A stretch of 64,000 nucleotides of DNA from positions 2,387,062 to 2,451,061 of the forward strand of contig NZ_QKNW01000001.1 of assembly GCF_009663395.1 (NCBI RefSeq). Reading direction: 5' to 3'. The position numbers were made by a program, and so were the translations under genes. Of this stretch, positions 42,725-51,949 are shown piece by piece. The stretch's first letter is position 1, and each line of letters begins with the position of its first letter. This DNA comes from Halosegnis longus (GTDB lineage: Archaea; Halobacteriota; Halobacteria; Halobacteriales; Haloarculaceae). Under the pieces are notes generated by a model. The model ran no database searches, was not told where the DNA came from, and saw only the letters and a list, made by a program, of their open reading frames with translations.

Positions 42725-44020
42725 TCAAAACGGCGCTGCGGCTGCGCGGCCGAGGCGCTTGGCGGCTGCGTGAAGCCGTTTCGCCCCACTCCGTGCCTGC
42801 GTCGCCCCGTATGACGCAGCTCGCTTGCTCGCCTGGAGGCCGCGGGATACCCCCCGTCGAAGGTAGCTCCCTGCCTGGTGGAGTTTCGAATAAACACCGG
42901 TCCCGACACGGACGGGATGAACAGCGCTGCCGACCGTCAGCAGGCCGACCGCAAGCAGTGTCGGGACCGCTCGCACGCTGTGGCCCCGTGCGGCCCGGTC
43001 GATTGTAGTTGCCCCATCGCCGGCGTCGCTGTCGGGGGTCGCGTAGGGGTCGGGATTACGAACGTCGGCGAGCACCCGCTGTGCGATAACGTCAGCACCG
43101 TTTCGGAACTCGGGGGCTTCGGGGGGCGTCGCGACAGCATCGAGGACGTCGATTGGCTCCGGCGCAATCGTGAAGCCGGTCACGTCGAAGCGGTCAATCC
43201 ACTCGGCGACGGCGTCCTGTTCGTCCGTTGCCGGATGAACGACACAGGGGGTCCCTGCGACTGCCGCGTCCATAATCGTTGAATAGCCGGAGCACACGAC
43301 GCAGTCTGCCCCCCGGATGTAGGGAAGCAGTGACGGAACCGCTTCCCAGTCATCGTCGGCTACGTTCACTACGTCGTACCCTTGACGACGGAGGTGGTCG
43401 GCGACCCGATCCAGCGACGAGTAGTGACTCGGGACGACAACGATTTCGGCATCGTCGCGGACGGCAGGTTCGCCGTCGAGTGCGACAGGCGGTATCCGGG
43501 TCGCACGGTCCGGGTCGCCGCCCGATTCCGGCCACACAACCGGATAGAAGAACTCTCTGGCCGCCGAGAGCTGAAACAGCGTATGAAACTGGGCCCCGCT
43601 TCGCTCAAGCGGGTCGTGATACAGCTCCGGCATATCGTGTTTGAGCACGTACAGCGGGATATCCGCGCGTGAGGCCGCCATGGCGGCGAACATATCGTCA
43701 GTTACGACCGCGTCGGGATCGGTCGAGGCGAGCCAAGACTGACAATCGGCGATGCGACCGAGGCTTGCCGGTACGCTATGGCGGACAGACTACCACAGCG
43801 AGCCGTCCTGGAATGTATCGATGAAGTCGACTGTCGTCGGCTCGACGGCGTCGTAGCCGTTGAGCGAAACGAACTCTGTCCCGGCTCCACCGCCACCGAA
43901 GGAGACGTCCGCACCCCGCTCTTCGAGTGCGTTCGCGATGGCTAACATCCGCGTTGCGTGGCCTGCCCCCTCAGGATAGTGAACAACGGCGACGCTCGGC
44001 GTCACACTGGCGCTTATCAT
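42725..44020 (-). pseudogene. MurG-like glycosyltransferase interrupted by an in-frame stop
   Basis: A continuous minus-strand frame runs from an ATG at 44020 (MISASVTPSVAVVHYPEGAG) to 42725, but has one TAG at 43790-43792 (codons CTG TGG TAG TCT). Homology-like features continue on both sides: GHATRMLAIANALEERG and FGGGGAGTEF before it, DPDAVVTDDMFAAMAASRAD and VVCSGYSTIMDAAVAGTPCV after it. The latter is the typical GT28/MurG-like acceptor-donor domain pair. After about residue 340 the tail is basic and helical. Without readthrough only a 76-residue fragment and an N-truncated protein from the ATG at 43693 could be made. A pseudogene or a sequence error. Confidence 0.8.
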
Positions 44021-44054
44021 CGGCGGCGCCGCGGCACTGTTCGCCCCGACCGTC

Positions 44055-45215
44055 GTGTCCGGGCCTGGCAGCGCACCCGGCCATGCGGCAGCAACGACCA
44101 CCACCGCAGACGGTGGGTTAGCGCCGTTGTTCGGACTCACACTTTGGGCCGTGACGCTGCTCTTTGGAGGAACCGCATTCGTGTGGTTTGTCCTCACGGC
44201 TATCGTCGGCGCAGGACACGAGACGCCGGCAAATGAATACGGGCTCGATGAGATACAGGTACGGATTATGACCGTCGACGCCGCCGAAGTCGTGCAGGAG
44301 ACCGTCGATTCGCTCCCGGATGGGCTCGACGACGTGCACGTGATTGCGGAAACCCCAATCGACGTGACTGGGGCGACGGTTCATGTCGTGCCGGACGACT
44401 TCACGTGTCGCGCGGTCCGGAAGGGCCGTGCACAGGAGTGGGCGCGACAGGCGTTGGCGTGTCAGAAGGAGTTCGTGCTCTATCTTGACGAGGACAGCCT
44501 CGTCGAGTCGCTCGATGGGCTTCCGGATGCAGATATCGTCCAACTCCGTGAGAAGCCGCGCCGCACCGGGTCGAACCTGAGTTATCTGGCCGATATCTAT
44601 CGGATGGGCGTTCAGTTCGAGCAGCGCGCGTTCGCGCGACTCTCGATTCCGCTGTTCGCGTGGGGTGGCGGCATCGCGGTTCGCACCGAGGTTGAGGAGA
44701 TGACGACGTGGAATCGTGAGACACTGGTGGAAGACACCGCGTTCGTTTGGGCGGCCTTCCAGGAGTTCGACGTGACGTTCGCGCTGTCGGATGCAGTCTG
44801 CCGGAACGAGGCACCGCCGTCGCTGTACGAGATTCTCCAGCAGCGTCGCCGATGGGCAGCAGGCAACGTCCAAGCGTCGACGATGCTTCCGTTACGGTAC
44901 GAACTACTGACTCGCGTGCGAAACTATGCCTGGGCGCTCTCGCCGATTGTGACGCTCCTTGTCGTTCCGCTCTCCCTGCTGAGCGTGACAATCATCTACG
45001 GTGGGTTGTTCTTCATCGCGTCGATGGCCCTGGCGGTCTGCACGCTTGGCTGGTATCTACTCGGCGTCGTCTACTACGGCGGCGACCACCGGCAGTGGTT
45101 ACTCGCCCTCCCACTGGCACCAGTCGTCACCATCGTCCACTCGATGGGTACCATCGCCGGCATTCTCAACCCACCCGAGACGTTCCGCGTGACCACAAAA
45201 GTCGGGAGCGAGTAA
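44055..45215 (+). CDS. Family 2 glycosyltransferase, membrane-bound
   Basis: 386 residues from a GTG at 44055. One or two N-terminal membrane helices, a GT2 domain with DEDS (DxD, about 153), the GGGIAVR block, VEDTAFVW and QQRRRW (QxxRW), then three or four C-terminal membrane helices. This is the layout of processive or Egghead/BcsA-like GT2 enzymes that build and extrude polysaccharides at the membrane. The frame upstream of the GTG codes another hydrophobic stretch (LGVTLALIIGGAAALFAPTV) but has no start codon before a stop at 43980. It overlaps nothing else but is divergent from the broken glycosyltransferase. Confidence 0.88.
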   Translation: MSGPGSAPGHAAATTTTADGGLAPLFGLTLWAVTLLFGGTAFVWFVLTAIVGAGHETPANEYGLDEIQVRIMTVDAAEVVQETVDSLPDGLDDVHVIAETPIDVTGATVHVVPDDFTCRAVRKGRAQEWARQALACQKEFVLYLDEDSLVESLDGLPDADIVQLREKPRRTGSNLSYLADIYRMGVQFEQRAFARLSIPLFAWGGGIAVRTEVEEMTTWNRETLVEDTAFVWAAFQEFDVTFALSDAVCRNEAPPSLYEILQQRRRWAAGNVQASTMLPLRYELLTRVRNYAWALSPIVTLLVVPLSLLSVTIIYGGLFFIASMALAVCTLGWYLLGVVYYGGDHRQWLLALPLAPVVTIVHSMGTIAGILNPPETFRVTTKVGSE

Positions 45216-45494
45216 GCCCAACCAACACGGCAAGGTGCTGGCCATAATCACCGCCCCAAGCCAGCTAGTGGTCTGTCAACAACAGAGTATGACACCCTCG
45301 ACAGAATCATCGCCGCTGGTGTTAGCTGGCTTATCAAACATCTGTTTGTGGATAACAAGCGTGCTTGTGAACCGCCGGCACGAAGTGGGTACTCGCCAGA
45401 TTCGCTACTTAAACAGCCCTCTCAAATCGGGAGAATGACCGCCAGCCTTTATGTACGACGGGCGACTTACTGTAGGCAGACCGACGCGCTGACG

Positions 45495-45597
45495 CGACCG
45501 CTGGCTTGTGCTGGCGGTCGTCGACGAGCGGCAAAAGGATGGGAGCGAGGCCGTCACCAGCGGCCTTACAACAAGAGTACAGTCGCGCGCTGTACTC
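45495..45597 (+). promoter_or_regulatory. Three consecutive hairpins in the pilin leader
   Basis: Three perfect stems precede the first pilin: cgaccgc/gcggtcg (45495-45520), aggccg/cggcct (45548-45566) and gagtacag/ctgtactc (45575-45597, 8 pairs, 7-base loop). TATA-like boxes lie further upstream (ctacttaaac near 45402 and ctttatgta near 45447), so a long structured 5' leader is likely. The rest of the 45216-45647 gap shows no gene. Confidence 0.5.
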
Positions 45598-45647
45598 AAA
45601 AATCCTTTGTCCGGCTCGGTGTCTGACGCGCCGGTTACAAGATACAA

Positions 45648-46031
45648 ATGAACATCAAAGACCTGTTCGACGACGATTCGGCCGTTTCACCGGTCATCGG
45701 CGTTATTCTGATGGTCGCCATTACGGTTATTCTGGCGGCCGTTATCGGCACGTTCGTGCTCGGGCTGGGCAGCAACGTCCAGAGCACACCGACGGCACAG
45801 TTCGATATTGACCTAACTGATGATACCATCACCCACGAAGGTGGTGACAGCATTCCGACTGGCGAGTTGACTATCAACGGTGCTGACGTTAGTGGCAACA
45901 GTTGGTCCGGCTCCGGTGACGTATCGGCCGGCGACTCAATTGACCTCAACAGCCACACTTCTGAAGTCCGTGTTGTGTGGACCGCACCGAACGGTGACAC
46001 CTCACAAACACTCGCAACTGCCGAGGCATAA
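45648..46031 (+). CDS. Archaeal type IV pilin (DUF1628/PilA-like), copy 1
   Basis: 127 residues. The N terminus MNIKDLFDDDSAVSPVIGVI carries the class III signal: a short charged leader, predicted prepilin peptidase cut near the DSAVSPVIG block, and a 20-residue hydrophobic helix (LMVAITVILAAVIGTFVLGL). The C-terminal domain is beta-rich and Ser/Thr-rich. These haloarchaeal pilins form adhesion pili processed by PibD. It is followed 12 bases later by a paralogue, and preceded by a hairpin-rich leader. Confidence 0.92.
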   Translation: MNIKDLFDDDSAVSPVIGVILMVAITVILAAVIGTFVLGLGSNVQSTPTAQFDIDLTDDTITHEGGDSIPTGELTINGADVSGNSWSGSGDVSAGDSIDLNSHTSEVRVVWTAPNGDTSQTLATAEA

Positions 46032-46043
46032 TTACATAATCCA

Positions 46044-46448
46044 ATGAACATCAAGCAACTATTCAACGACGATTCAGCAGTGTCGCCGGTTATCGGCGTC
46101 ATTCTGATGGTCGCTATTACAGTGATTCTGGCGGCCGTCATCGGCACGTTCGTGCTCGGGCTGGGCAGCAACGTCCAGAGCACACCGACGGCACAATTTG
46201 ACTTCGAATACAACAGTGGTACCGTGACTGTTACCCACGAAGGTGGGGACAGCATTGACCCGGGGACGCTGAGCATTACTGATAACGACGGCGGGTCGAC
46301 AACGTGGAGCAGCTACAGTGGGTCCAGCGTCTCATCTGGTGACTCGCAGGATTTCACGTATAATGGTGCTGCTACGGAAATCCGCGTGATTTGGGAGCCG
46401 CAGTCTGGAGACACCTCCCAGACACTCGCGACGAGCGAAGTCCCATAA
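46044..46448 (+). CDS. Archaeal type IV pilin (DUF1628/PilA-like), copy 2
   Basis: 134 residues, tandem paralogue of the pilin at 45648. The signal and hydrophobic helix are almost identical (DDSAVSPVIGVILMVAITVI), with 56 identical bases in the two genes (45744-45799 and 46140-46195), while the C-terminal head domains differ. Likely major and minor or alternating pilin subunits in one transcript. The head has VTVTHEGGDSIDPGTLSI. Confidence 0.92.
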   Translation: MNIKQLFNDDSAVSPVIGVILMVAITVILAAVIGTFVLGLGSNVQSTPTAQFDFEYNSGTVTVTHEGGDSIDPGTLSITDNDGGSTTWSSYSGSSVSSGDSQDFTYNGAATEIRVIWEPQSGDTSQTLATSEVP

Positions 46449-46524
46449 CGGACTGAATTAACTCGACGATTGCAGCTTTCTTTTGACCACAATACTCGAT
46501 AGCTGACGGCTCCTCAACAACACT

Positions 46525-47343
46525 ATGTTGCCACCCACTGCTCGCGAACGCGCCCTTGCCCGCACCTATACGGGCCGCGACGGCCGCGACCAGTGGGAAA
46601 CTGTCGAAACCTTTCGGGCAGTCCTGGATGCCTTCCACGCTGACCGCGAGCGGCCACAAACCGAGATTTGTCAGGAGGTCGGGATTCCGACTCACCGCGG
46701 CGGTCGCTGGCTTCGCGGTGAGACGCCGGCCGTGGTCAAAGCCATTGACACGGCCGCGACGCACGGCTGGCTCCAAGCCCAGCCCGGCGACCCAACGTTC
46801 GAGGCGCTTGTGGTGCTGCACGCATGGACACTTGCGGGCGGGTCCATCGGCTCCAGCTGGCAGCTGAGTATCTACGTCGGAGATAGCGACCCGCGGCAGC
46901 TGGCCGACGCAGCACTGACGGGGGCGGGTGTCGACACGCGGGTGCGTGAACAGCCAGCCAGCGAGAGCGTTGAGTTGCAACCAGCTCGTGACGGGGCCGC
47001 CCTCGCACGCGTGCTCCATACGCTCGGCAGTCCAGTCGGTGACAAGCAGGCGTCGCCGCCGACGTTGCCGGCGTGGCTCGCGGCCGTGCCACGGGCAACG
47101 CAACTGCGGTGGGCGCGGACCTACGTCTCGTTGCGCGCGAGCCAAGATAGTCGCCACACTCGACGGGTGCGCGAAGCGCGACCGCCAGCCTATCGCGATG
47201 CACTCGCGACATTCTTCGCGGACCTCACCGGCGGCGAGGTCGCACGTGCTGACCGTGGCGTGAAACTGTATCAGACAGCAACGGAGCTGCTCGATGTCGT
47301 CCCGACCATCCCCGGGCAGAGCGCAGTCGCTGTGCACCAGTAG
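46525..47343 (+). CDS. HTH protein with possible LAGLIDADG-like domain
   Basis: 272 residues. Residues about 30-65 form a helix-turn-helix (PQTEICQEVGIPTHRGGRWL). Then come FEALVVLHAWTLAGGSIGSS and WQLSIYVGDSDPRQL, resembling a LAGLIDADG endonuclease half with the catalytic acid replaced, and a later AWLAAVPRATQLRWARTYVS that could be the second half. The combination recalls WhiA-type regulators, where a dead homing endonuclease is joined to an HTH. Downstream of two pilins, so possibly a regulator of them. Family assignment is tentative. Confidence 0.6.
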   Translation: MLPPTARERALARTYTGRDGRDQWETVETFRAVLDAFHADRERPQTEICQEVGIPTHRGGRWLRGETPAVVKAIDTAATHGWLQAQPGDPTFEALVVLHAWTLAGGSIGSSWQLSIYVGDSDPRQLADAALTGAGVDTRVREQPASESVELQPARDGAALARVLHTLGSPVGDKQASPPTLPAWLAAVPRATQLRWARTYVSLRASQDSRHTRRVREARPPAYRDALATFFADLTGGEVARADRGVKLYQTATELLDVVPTIPGQSAVAVHQ

Positions 47344-47895
47344 GACACAGGGCGAGCGGTCTCGCCCCTGTTGCATCTGTCTTGCGACAGGACACAACAA
47401 ATGAACCCGCGGTAGGGGCCTATTCGTCCCCGCGCGGCACTGTGTTCTCACGGTCAGTACGCATAATTCTGCCGACAGTCGTCATCAAATGAAGTACGTG
47501 TAACTCCAAGACAATCGGCTGTACAAGGGAGAGGAGACCTATGCAGCAAACGACTGCGGGCCTCAGACAATCGTTGCTGAGCTTCCCGCTGCACCACTGA
47601 ATGTAGGGGCTCGTCTGGCGCAGCCTCACACCGATGCACAGCGGAAGCTACCTGGCAATCGAAGTATCTGGCTCCGAGTCGGCTGAGTCGTTTCCAAGGA
47701 AGTAGACCAGTTGTTCAGCTGCGGCTCTCAGCACCGTTCATTCGACGACTGCAACCGAACGCTTGATATCGGCCTCACCAAGAGAGATGACAGCCCATAG
47801 CGCAACGAAGGAGTCTCAAGCGAACGCGAGAAAGCAGACCATAGTCTGTGGTTGGTGTGCACACATCTATTACACTTGCCACACTTCACTGAACT
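47344..47895. other. Non-coding gap before histidine kinase
   Basis: 552 bases. A TATA-like ctattac at 47866-47872 fits the start at 47896. On the minus strand a short frame ending LVYFLGNDSADSEPDTSIAR (stop near 47660) could be the tail of a degraded gene, but it is too short to identify. Nothing else is supported. Confidence 0.4.
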
Positions 47896-50091
47896 ATGAG
47901 TTCCACTGGAGCGCCTATTCGCGTTCTGCATGTGGATGACGAGCCCGACTTCGCCGATATGACGGCGACGTTTCTCGAGCGAGAGCACTCCCAAATGACC
48001 GTTCGCACGACGACCAACCCCGAGGAGGGCCGGCGAATCGTGGCCGACGCCGACATCGACTGTATCGTCTCCGACTACGACATGCCACACGCCACCGGCA
48101 TCGAATTCCTCGAAACGATTCGCGACACGTACCCGGACTTGCCGTTCATTCTCTACACCGGCAAGGGGTCGGAGGAAGTCGCCGCCGACGCCATCTCGGC
48201 GGGGGTCACGGACTATCTGCAGAAGGACACCGGCAACGACCAGTACAAGATTTTGGCGAACCGCATCAAAAACGCCGTGACGGCCCGGCGGTCAGCGGTC
48301 GAGGCTGAGCAGAGCCGGTATCGGCTCGAGCAGATCCTGAAGACCGTCCCCTCGTGTGTTGTCCAGCTCAACTACGATGGGGAGTTCGTGTTTGCCAACG
48401 ACCGTGCCGTCGAGGTGCTCGGGCTGGAGCGATCCGACCTCACGAGTCGGGCATACAACGACCCCGAATGGGAGATCAGAGACGTCAACGGCGAGCCGAT
48501 TCCGGACGACCAGCTCCCGTTCCGACAGGTGCGAGATACAGGTGATCCACTGTACGGGTTCCGACACACCATCCAGTGGCCCGACGGCACGGAGAAAATC
48601 CTGCTCGTAAACGGCGCACCTCTCTTCGATGCAGACGGGAGTGTCGAGAGTGTTGTCTTTTCGCTCACCGACATCACGGAGCAGTGGGAGTACGAAGACC
48701 GGCTCGAACAGACGACCGCCCGGCTCGAAGCGCTGTTCGAGAACTCGCCCGATATGATCGACGTCCACACCGCAGAGGGGACAATCGTCGACGCGAACCA
48801 GCAGTTCTGCGAGGCCCTCAACCAGTCACCGGAGGAACTCCTCGGGCAGAAAGTCTGGGAGGTTGATCGGGGACTCGACCCGGAGACGGTGCAGGAGACA
48901 TGGGAGTGGATGGACGTTGGAGACCGAATCGAACTCGAAACGGAGTTCACGACCAATGACGGGACGAGCTTCCCCGTCGAGGTCCATCTCACGCGGCTTC
49001 CACTCGAAGACGGTGATCGGTTCATGGCCGTCTCACGGGACATCACCGAGCAAAAACAGCGGCTGCAAGAGATCAAGTCGCTCAAAGAGCGGCTTGAGCT
49101 GGCAATCGAGGGGGCGAACGTCGGCGTGTGGGACTGGGATATGACGACCGATGCGGTCGAGTACAACGAACAGTGGGCCGAGATGCTCGGCTACACGCTC
49201 GAGGAACTCGACCCACATCTCCGGACGTGGGAATCGCGGGTGCATCCCGACGACATCGAGGCGGTGAACGCTGCACTCGATGCACACATCGAGCAAAAGA
49301 CGGAGTACTATGACAGCCAACACCGGATGCAGACTGCAGATGGTGAGTGGAAGTGGATTCGCGATCTCGGGAGAATCGTCGAGCGAGATAACGACGGTGA
49401 GCCGCTCCGTGCCGTCGGCATCCACGTCGATATCGACGAGACGAAACAGCACCAACGGGAGCTGGAACAGAAATCCGAGCGGCTCGAGGAGTTCGCGAGT
49501 ATCGTTTCACACGACCTGCGGAATCCGCTGGGCGTTGCATCGGGATATCTGGAGTTTGTGGACGACGAATGTGACAGCCCGTACATCGAGGATATCGAGC
49601 AAGCCCACGAGCGAATGGAAGCGCTCATCGAGGGGTTACTCACGCTGGCCCGCGAGGGCAAAAGTGCGAGCGAGCAAACGCCGGTCACGCTCGCGGACCT
49701 CCTCGCAGAGTGTTGGGATACCGTCGATACGGTCGACGCCTCGCTGACACTCGAGACCAATCAAACCATCATGGCCGACGAGTGCCGGCTCAAACAGCTG
49801 TTCGAGAATCTCATTCGGAATGCGGTCGAACACGGTGGAAGTGATGTAACCATCACAGTCGGAGATCTAGACAATGGGTTCTACATCGAGGATACCGGGA
49901 TCGGAGTTCCGGAGGCGGACGCCGAGACCGTGTTTGAGGCGGGCTATTCAACGAATACCGGGGGGAACGGATTCGGACTGAGCATCATCCGACGAATTGC
50001 TGAGGCGCACGGGTGGGACGTCAGTGTCACGAATTGCTCGGCAGGAGGCGCGCGCTTCGAGGTGACGAACGTGGAATCGACCGGAGCGTGA
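47896..50091 (+). CDS. Receiver-PAS-PAS-PAS histidine kinase
   Basis: 731 residues. Receiver domain about 1-125 (VLHVDDEPDF, phospho-Asp in VSDYDMP, conserved YTGKGS and K in DYLQKD). Three PAS domains, near 137-255 (SCVVQLNYDGEFVFAND), 260-375 (SPDMIDVHTAEGTIVDAN) and 390-510 (VGVWDWDMTTDAVEYNE). HisKA with SHDLRNPLG and HATPase with FENLIRNAVEHGG, DTGIGVP and GNGFGLSI. A soluble sensor kinase of the haloarchaeal Bat/HTR-like type; no membrane helix, so a cytoplasmic ligand such as redox or light state is likely. No cognate regulator next to it. Confidence 0.95.
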   Translation: MSSTGAPIRVLHVDDEPDFADMTATFLEREHSQMTVRTTTNPEEGRRIVADADIDCIVSDYDMPHATGIEFLETIRDTYPDLPFILYTGKGSEEVAADAISAGVTDYLQKDTGNDQYKILANRIKNAVTARRSAVEAEQSRYRLEQILKTVPSCVVQLNYDGEFVFANDRAVEVLGLERSDLTSRAYNDPEWEIRDVNGEPIPDDQLPFRQVRDTGDPLYGFRHTIQWPDGTEKILLVNGAPLFDADGSVESVVFSLTDITEQWEYEDRLEQTTARLEALFENSPDMIDVHTAEGTIVDANQQFCEALNQSPEELLGQKVWEVDRGLDPETVQETWEWMDVGDRIELETEFTTNDGTSFPVEVHLTRLPLEDGDRFMAVSRDITEQKQRLQEIKSLKERLELAIEGANVGVWDWDMTTDAVEYNEQWAEMLGYTLEELDPHLRTWESRVHPDDIEAVNAALDAHIEQKTEYYDSQHRMQTADGEWKWIRDLGRIVERDNDGEPLRAVGIHVDIDETKQHQRELEQKSERLEEFASIVSHDLRNPLGVASGYLEFVDDECDSPYIEDIEQAHERMEALIEGLLTLAREGKSASEQTPVTLADLLAECWDTVDTVDASLTLETNQTIMADECRLKQLFENLIRNAVEHGGSDVTITVGDLDNGFYIEDTGIGVPEADAETVFEAGYSTNTGGNGFGLSIIRRIAEAHGWDVSVTNCSAGGARFEVTNVESTGA

Positions 50092-50119
50092 CGCGAGAGA
50101 GTTCATCGTGATAACAGCT

Positions 50120-50509
50120 TCAGAATTCGGTTTGTCGAATCCACAGCCCCAGTCCAACGAACACTGTCCCCAGCAGTGCCTGCCACAGCATCCGCGTTAC
50201 TGTGCTCAACAGCGACTCCGTGCTCCCACGTGCAAACGTCCAGTAGAGCGTGAGCAAGAATAGACTGATCAGGAGCACTCCGACGCCATAGACGCCAGCG
50301 GCAACCGTCTTCTGGGCTGTTGGTCGAGTATACAGACCCGCGGCCAACCCCACAGCGAGGAAGAGAATGAGAACGCCATAGTTCGCTACGACATCAAGCC
50401 ATATCGTGAATACAAGCGGAACAGTGACGACTACCAAGAGTCGACGACGCTCGGTCGCCGCTACGAACGCGATGATCTGACCGAGGACGGTTCGTAGCTG
50501 CGTGTTCAT
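50120..50509 (-). CDS. Small membrane protein
   Basis: 129 residues from the ATG at 50509; the longer frame from 50590 lacks coding character. Four hydrophobic segments (VVTVPLVFTIWLDVVANYGV, LILFLAVGLAAGLYT, VAAGVYGVGVLLISLFLLTL, ALLGTVFVGLGLWI). Family unknown. Divergent from another small membrane gene at 50627. Confidence 0.72.
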   Translation of the reverse strand: MNTQLRTVLGQIIAFVAATERRRLLVVVTVPLVFTIWLDVVANYGVLILFLAVGLAAGLYTRPTAQKTVAAGVYGVGVLLISLFLLTLYWTFARGSTESLLSTVTRMLWQALLGTVFVGLGLWIRQTEF

Positions 50510-50626
50510 ACGAGCGTAACGATTCGGCCAGAGAAAGGTGTTCGCTACACAGCAGAGACTCGGCGCTGTGTGGATCTCCGCCGAAACCACTCGGTTTCAA
50601 GTTCCCTACGAGGATATGTCAAGGAG

Positions 50627-50986
50627 ATGCCCTCCTCGAAACGAATATACATCGTCACAGGAATGGTCCTGTTCGGAGTCGCCGCCCTCGTGTATGCCTG
50701 GGCGCTGGCCTACGAGCCACTGCTTGGAACTGGCGTCGCAGTTGCGGCATTCATTGCCGCGCTGCTCACCTACTACGGGGATGCCAATCGGCAAACGCTT
50801 GCGCGGGTGACTATTGTTGTCACTATCGTGTACGGGACCTTCACCTTCCAGCTCCCGATAGCCGTCGTTGCCGCCTGCATCGTCTATCTGACGGCGTGGC
50901 TCACCGGTACCGACAGCCCGTTCGATGCACCCGACACGCAAATCTTCCCAATCAACTCAACAGCGACCGACGACTCCGGCGACTAG
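50627..50986 (+). CDS. Small membrane protein with C-terminal tag-like motif
   Basis: 119 residues from the ATG at 50627, directly preceded by the ribosome-binding-site-like aaggag (50621-50626), which decides the start. Four hydrophobic segments (IVTGMVLFGVAALVYAWALA, GVAVAAFIAALLTYY, VTIVVTIVYGTFTFQL, AVVAACIVYLTAWL). The tail is SPFDAPDTQIFPINSTAT. DTQIFP fits the T-x-I-F motif of the locus left of 42.2 kb, although this gene lies 8 kb outside it. Confidence 0.75.
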   Translation: MPSSKRIYIVTGMVLFGVAALVYAWALAYEPLLGTGVAVAAFIAALLTYYGDANRQTLARVTIVVTIVYGTFTFQLPIAVVAACIVYLTAWLTGTDSPFDAPDTQIFPINSTATDDSGD

Positions 50987-51175
50987 TACTGGCACCGTCA
51001 TCGTGGCCCGTGCCCACTCGTGGTGTGCTCCATTAGTTCGGGGCTACACACAGTACCGCGCTCACGCGTGATTCAGGCTACCTGAGCTACGGGGCACGCT
51101 GCAGCACGTTGAAGCCACAAGCAGTGGAAGGATTGTTCATCGTTTTACCCTAGAGTTTTAACACTGATACTCAGT

Positions 51176-51892
51176 GTGGCATGTGATATACGTCACGAAG
51201 CTGGGGAAGACGAAAGCCCAAGAGCCGAACAGTGGGGATACTCAACACTCAGCGGGTCAGCCCCGGCCGAGACCACAGCCGGAGCAGCAGCCGCTGTTGC
51301 AGTAGACCGCCGTCGAGTTCTCAAATACGCCGGCTTAGTTGGCGTTGGGATGACTGGGGGAGCGGGGGCAATTGCTCTCACGTCGGACCCCGCGGCGGCA
51401 CGTATTAACGGGACGCTCGATGCGACCGACCAGTCGGTCAGCGACGACGATGGAAGTCTCTCGTCACTCAGTATCGACCCAAGCGTGACAGTCGATTGGG
51501 ATAGCCAATCCGACCAGGTCGCGCAGATTGATTATACGTGGCACGTTTCGGTGACAAATAACGGCGGCACGGTTGGGACGACACCGTATACTCGGTCAGT
51601 GAGTAGCCCAGCGACCAGCGGTTCACAGCAGGTCAGCGATTTCGGGACGATTAATCTCCTGTCGGCAAACGGGGGAACCCTCTCGGCGAGCACATTCGAG
51701 TCCAACACGGACGGAGCGACGAATGAAACCCAGGTTACCCTCTCGCTCGACGTCGTGCTCAAGGATGACCAAGCAAATATTATCGATCAAGACAAGCCGT
51801 TACTGCGGACCACGTTCACAGTCATCGTCTCAAATGAAGCAACTTCAACCCTGAGCGGCGACGGGACTGCAAACACCGCTGCACAGTCGTGA
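51176..51892 (+). CDS. Tat-type exported protein of unknown function
   Basis: 238 residues from a GTG at 51176; this is the only start ahead of the signal region, and a TATA-like gttttacc at 51141-51148 is spaced for it. The signal has DRRRVLKYAGLVGVGMTG (twin arginine plus hydrophobic stretch, about 44-66) after an unusually long n-region. The mature part is beta-rich and Thr/Ser-rich with WHVSVTNNGGTVGTTPYT, typical of haloarchaeal surface or sheath-like proteins. No enzymatic motif. Confidence 0.75.
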   Translation: MACDIRHEAGEDESPRAEQWGYSTLSGSAPAETTAGAAAAVAVDRRRVLKYAGLVGVGMTGGAGAIALTSDPAAARINGTLDATDQSVSDDDGSLSSLSIDPSVTVDWDSQSDQVAQIDYTWHVSVTNNGGTVGTTPYTRSVSSPATSGSQQVSDFGTINLLSANGGTLSASTFESNTDGATNETQVTLSLDVVLKDDQANIIDQDKPLLRTTFTVIVSNEATSTLSGDGTANTAAQS

Positions 51893-51949
51893 CACGTAGC
51901 AAGCGAAAGCCCATCTCTTCAGGGGTGGAAGGGTGTCAACAGTTGCCGT

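Noticed and set aside
47580..47740. Minus-strand tail-like frame ending in LGNDSADSEPDTSIAR
   Set aside because: Too short and without recognisable domain; at most the remnant of a lost gene.
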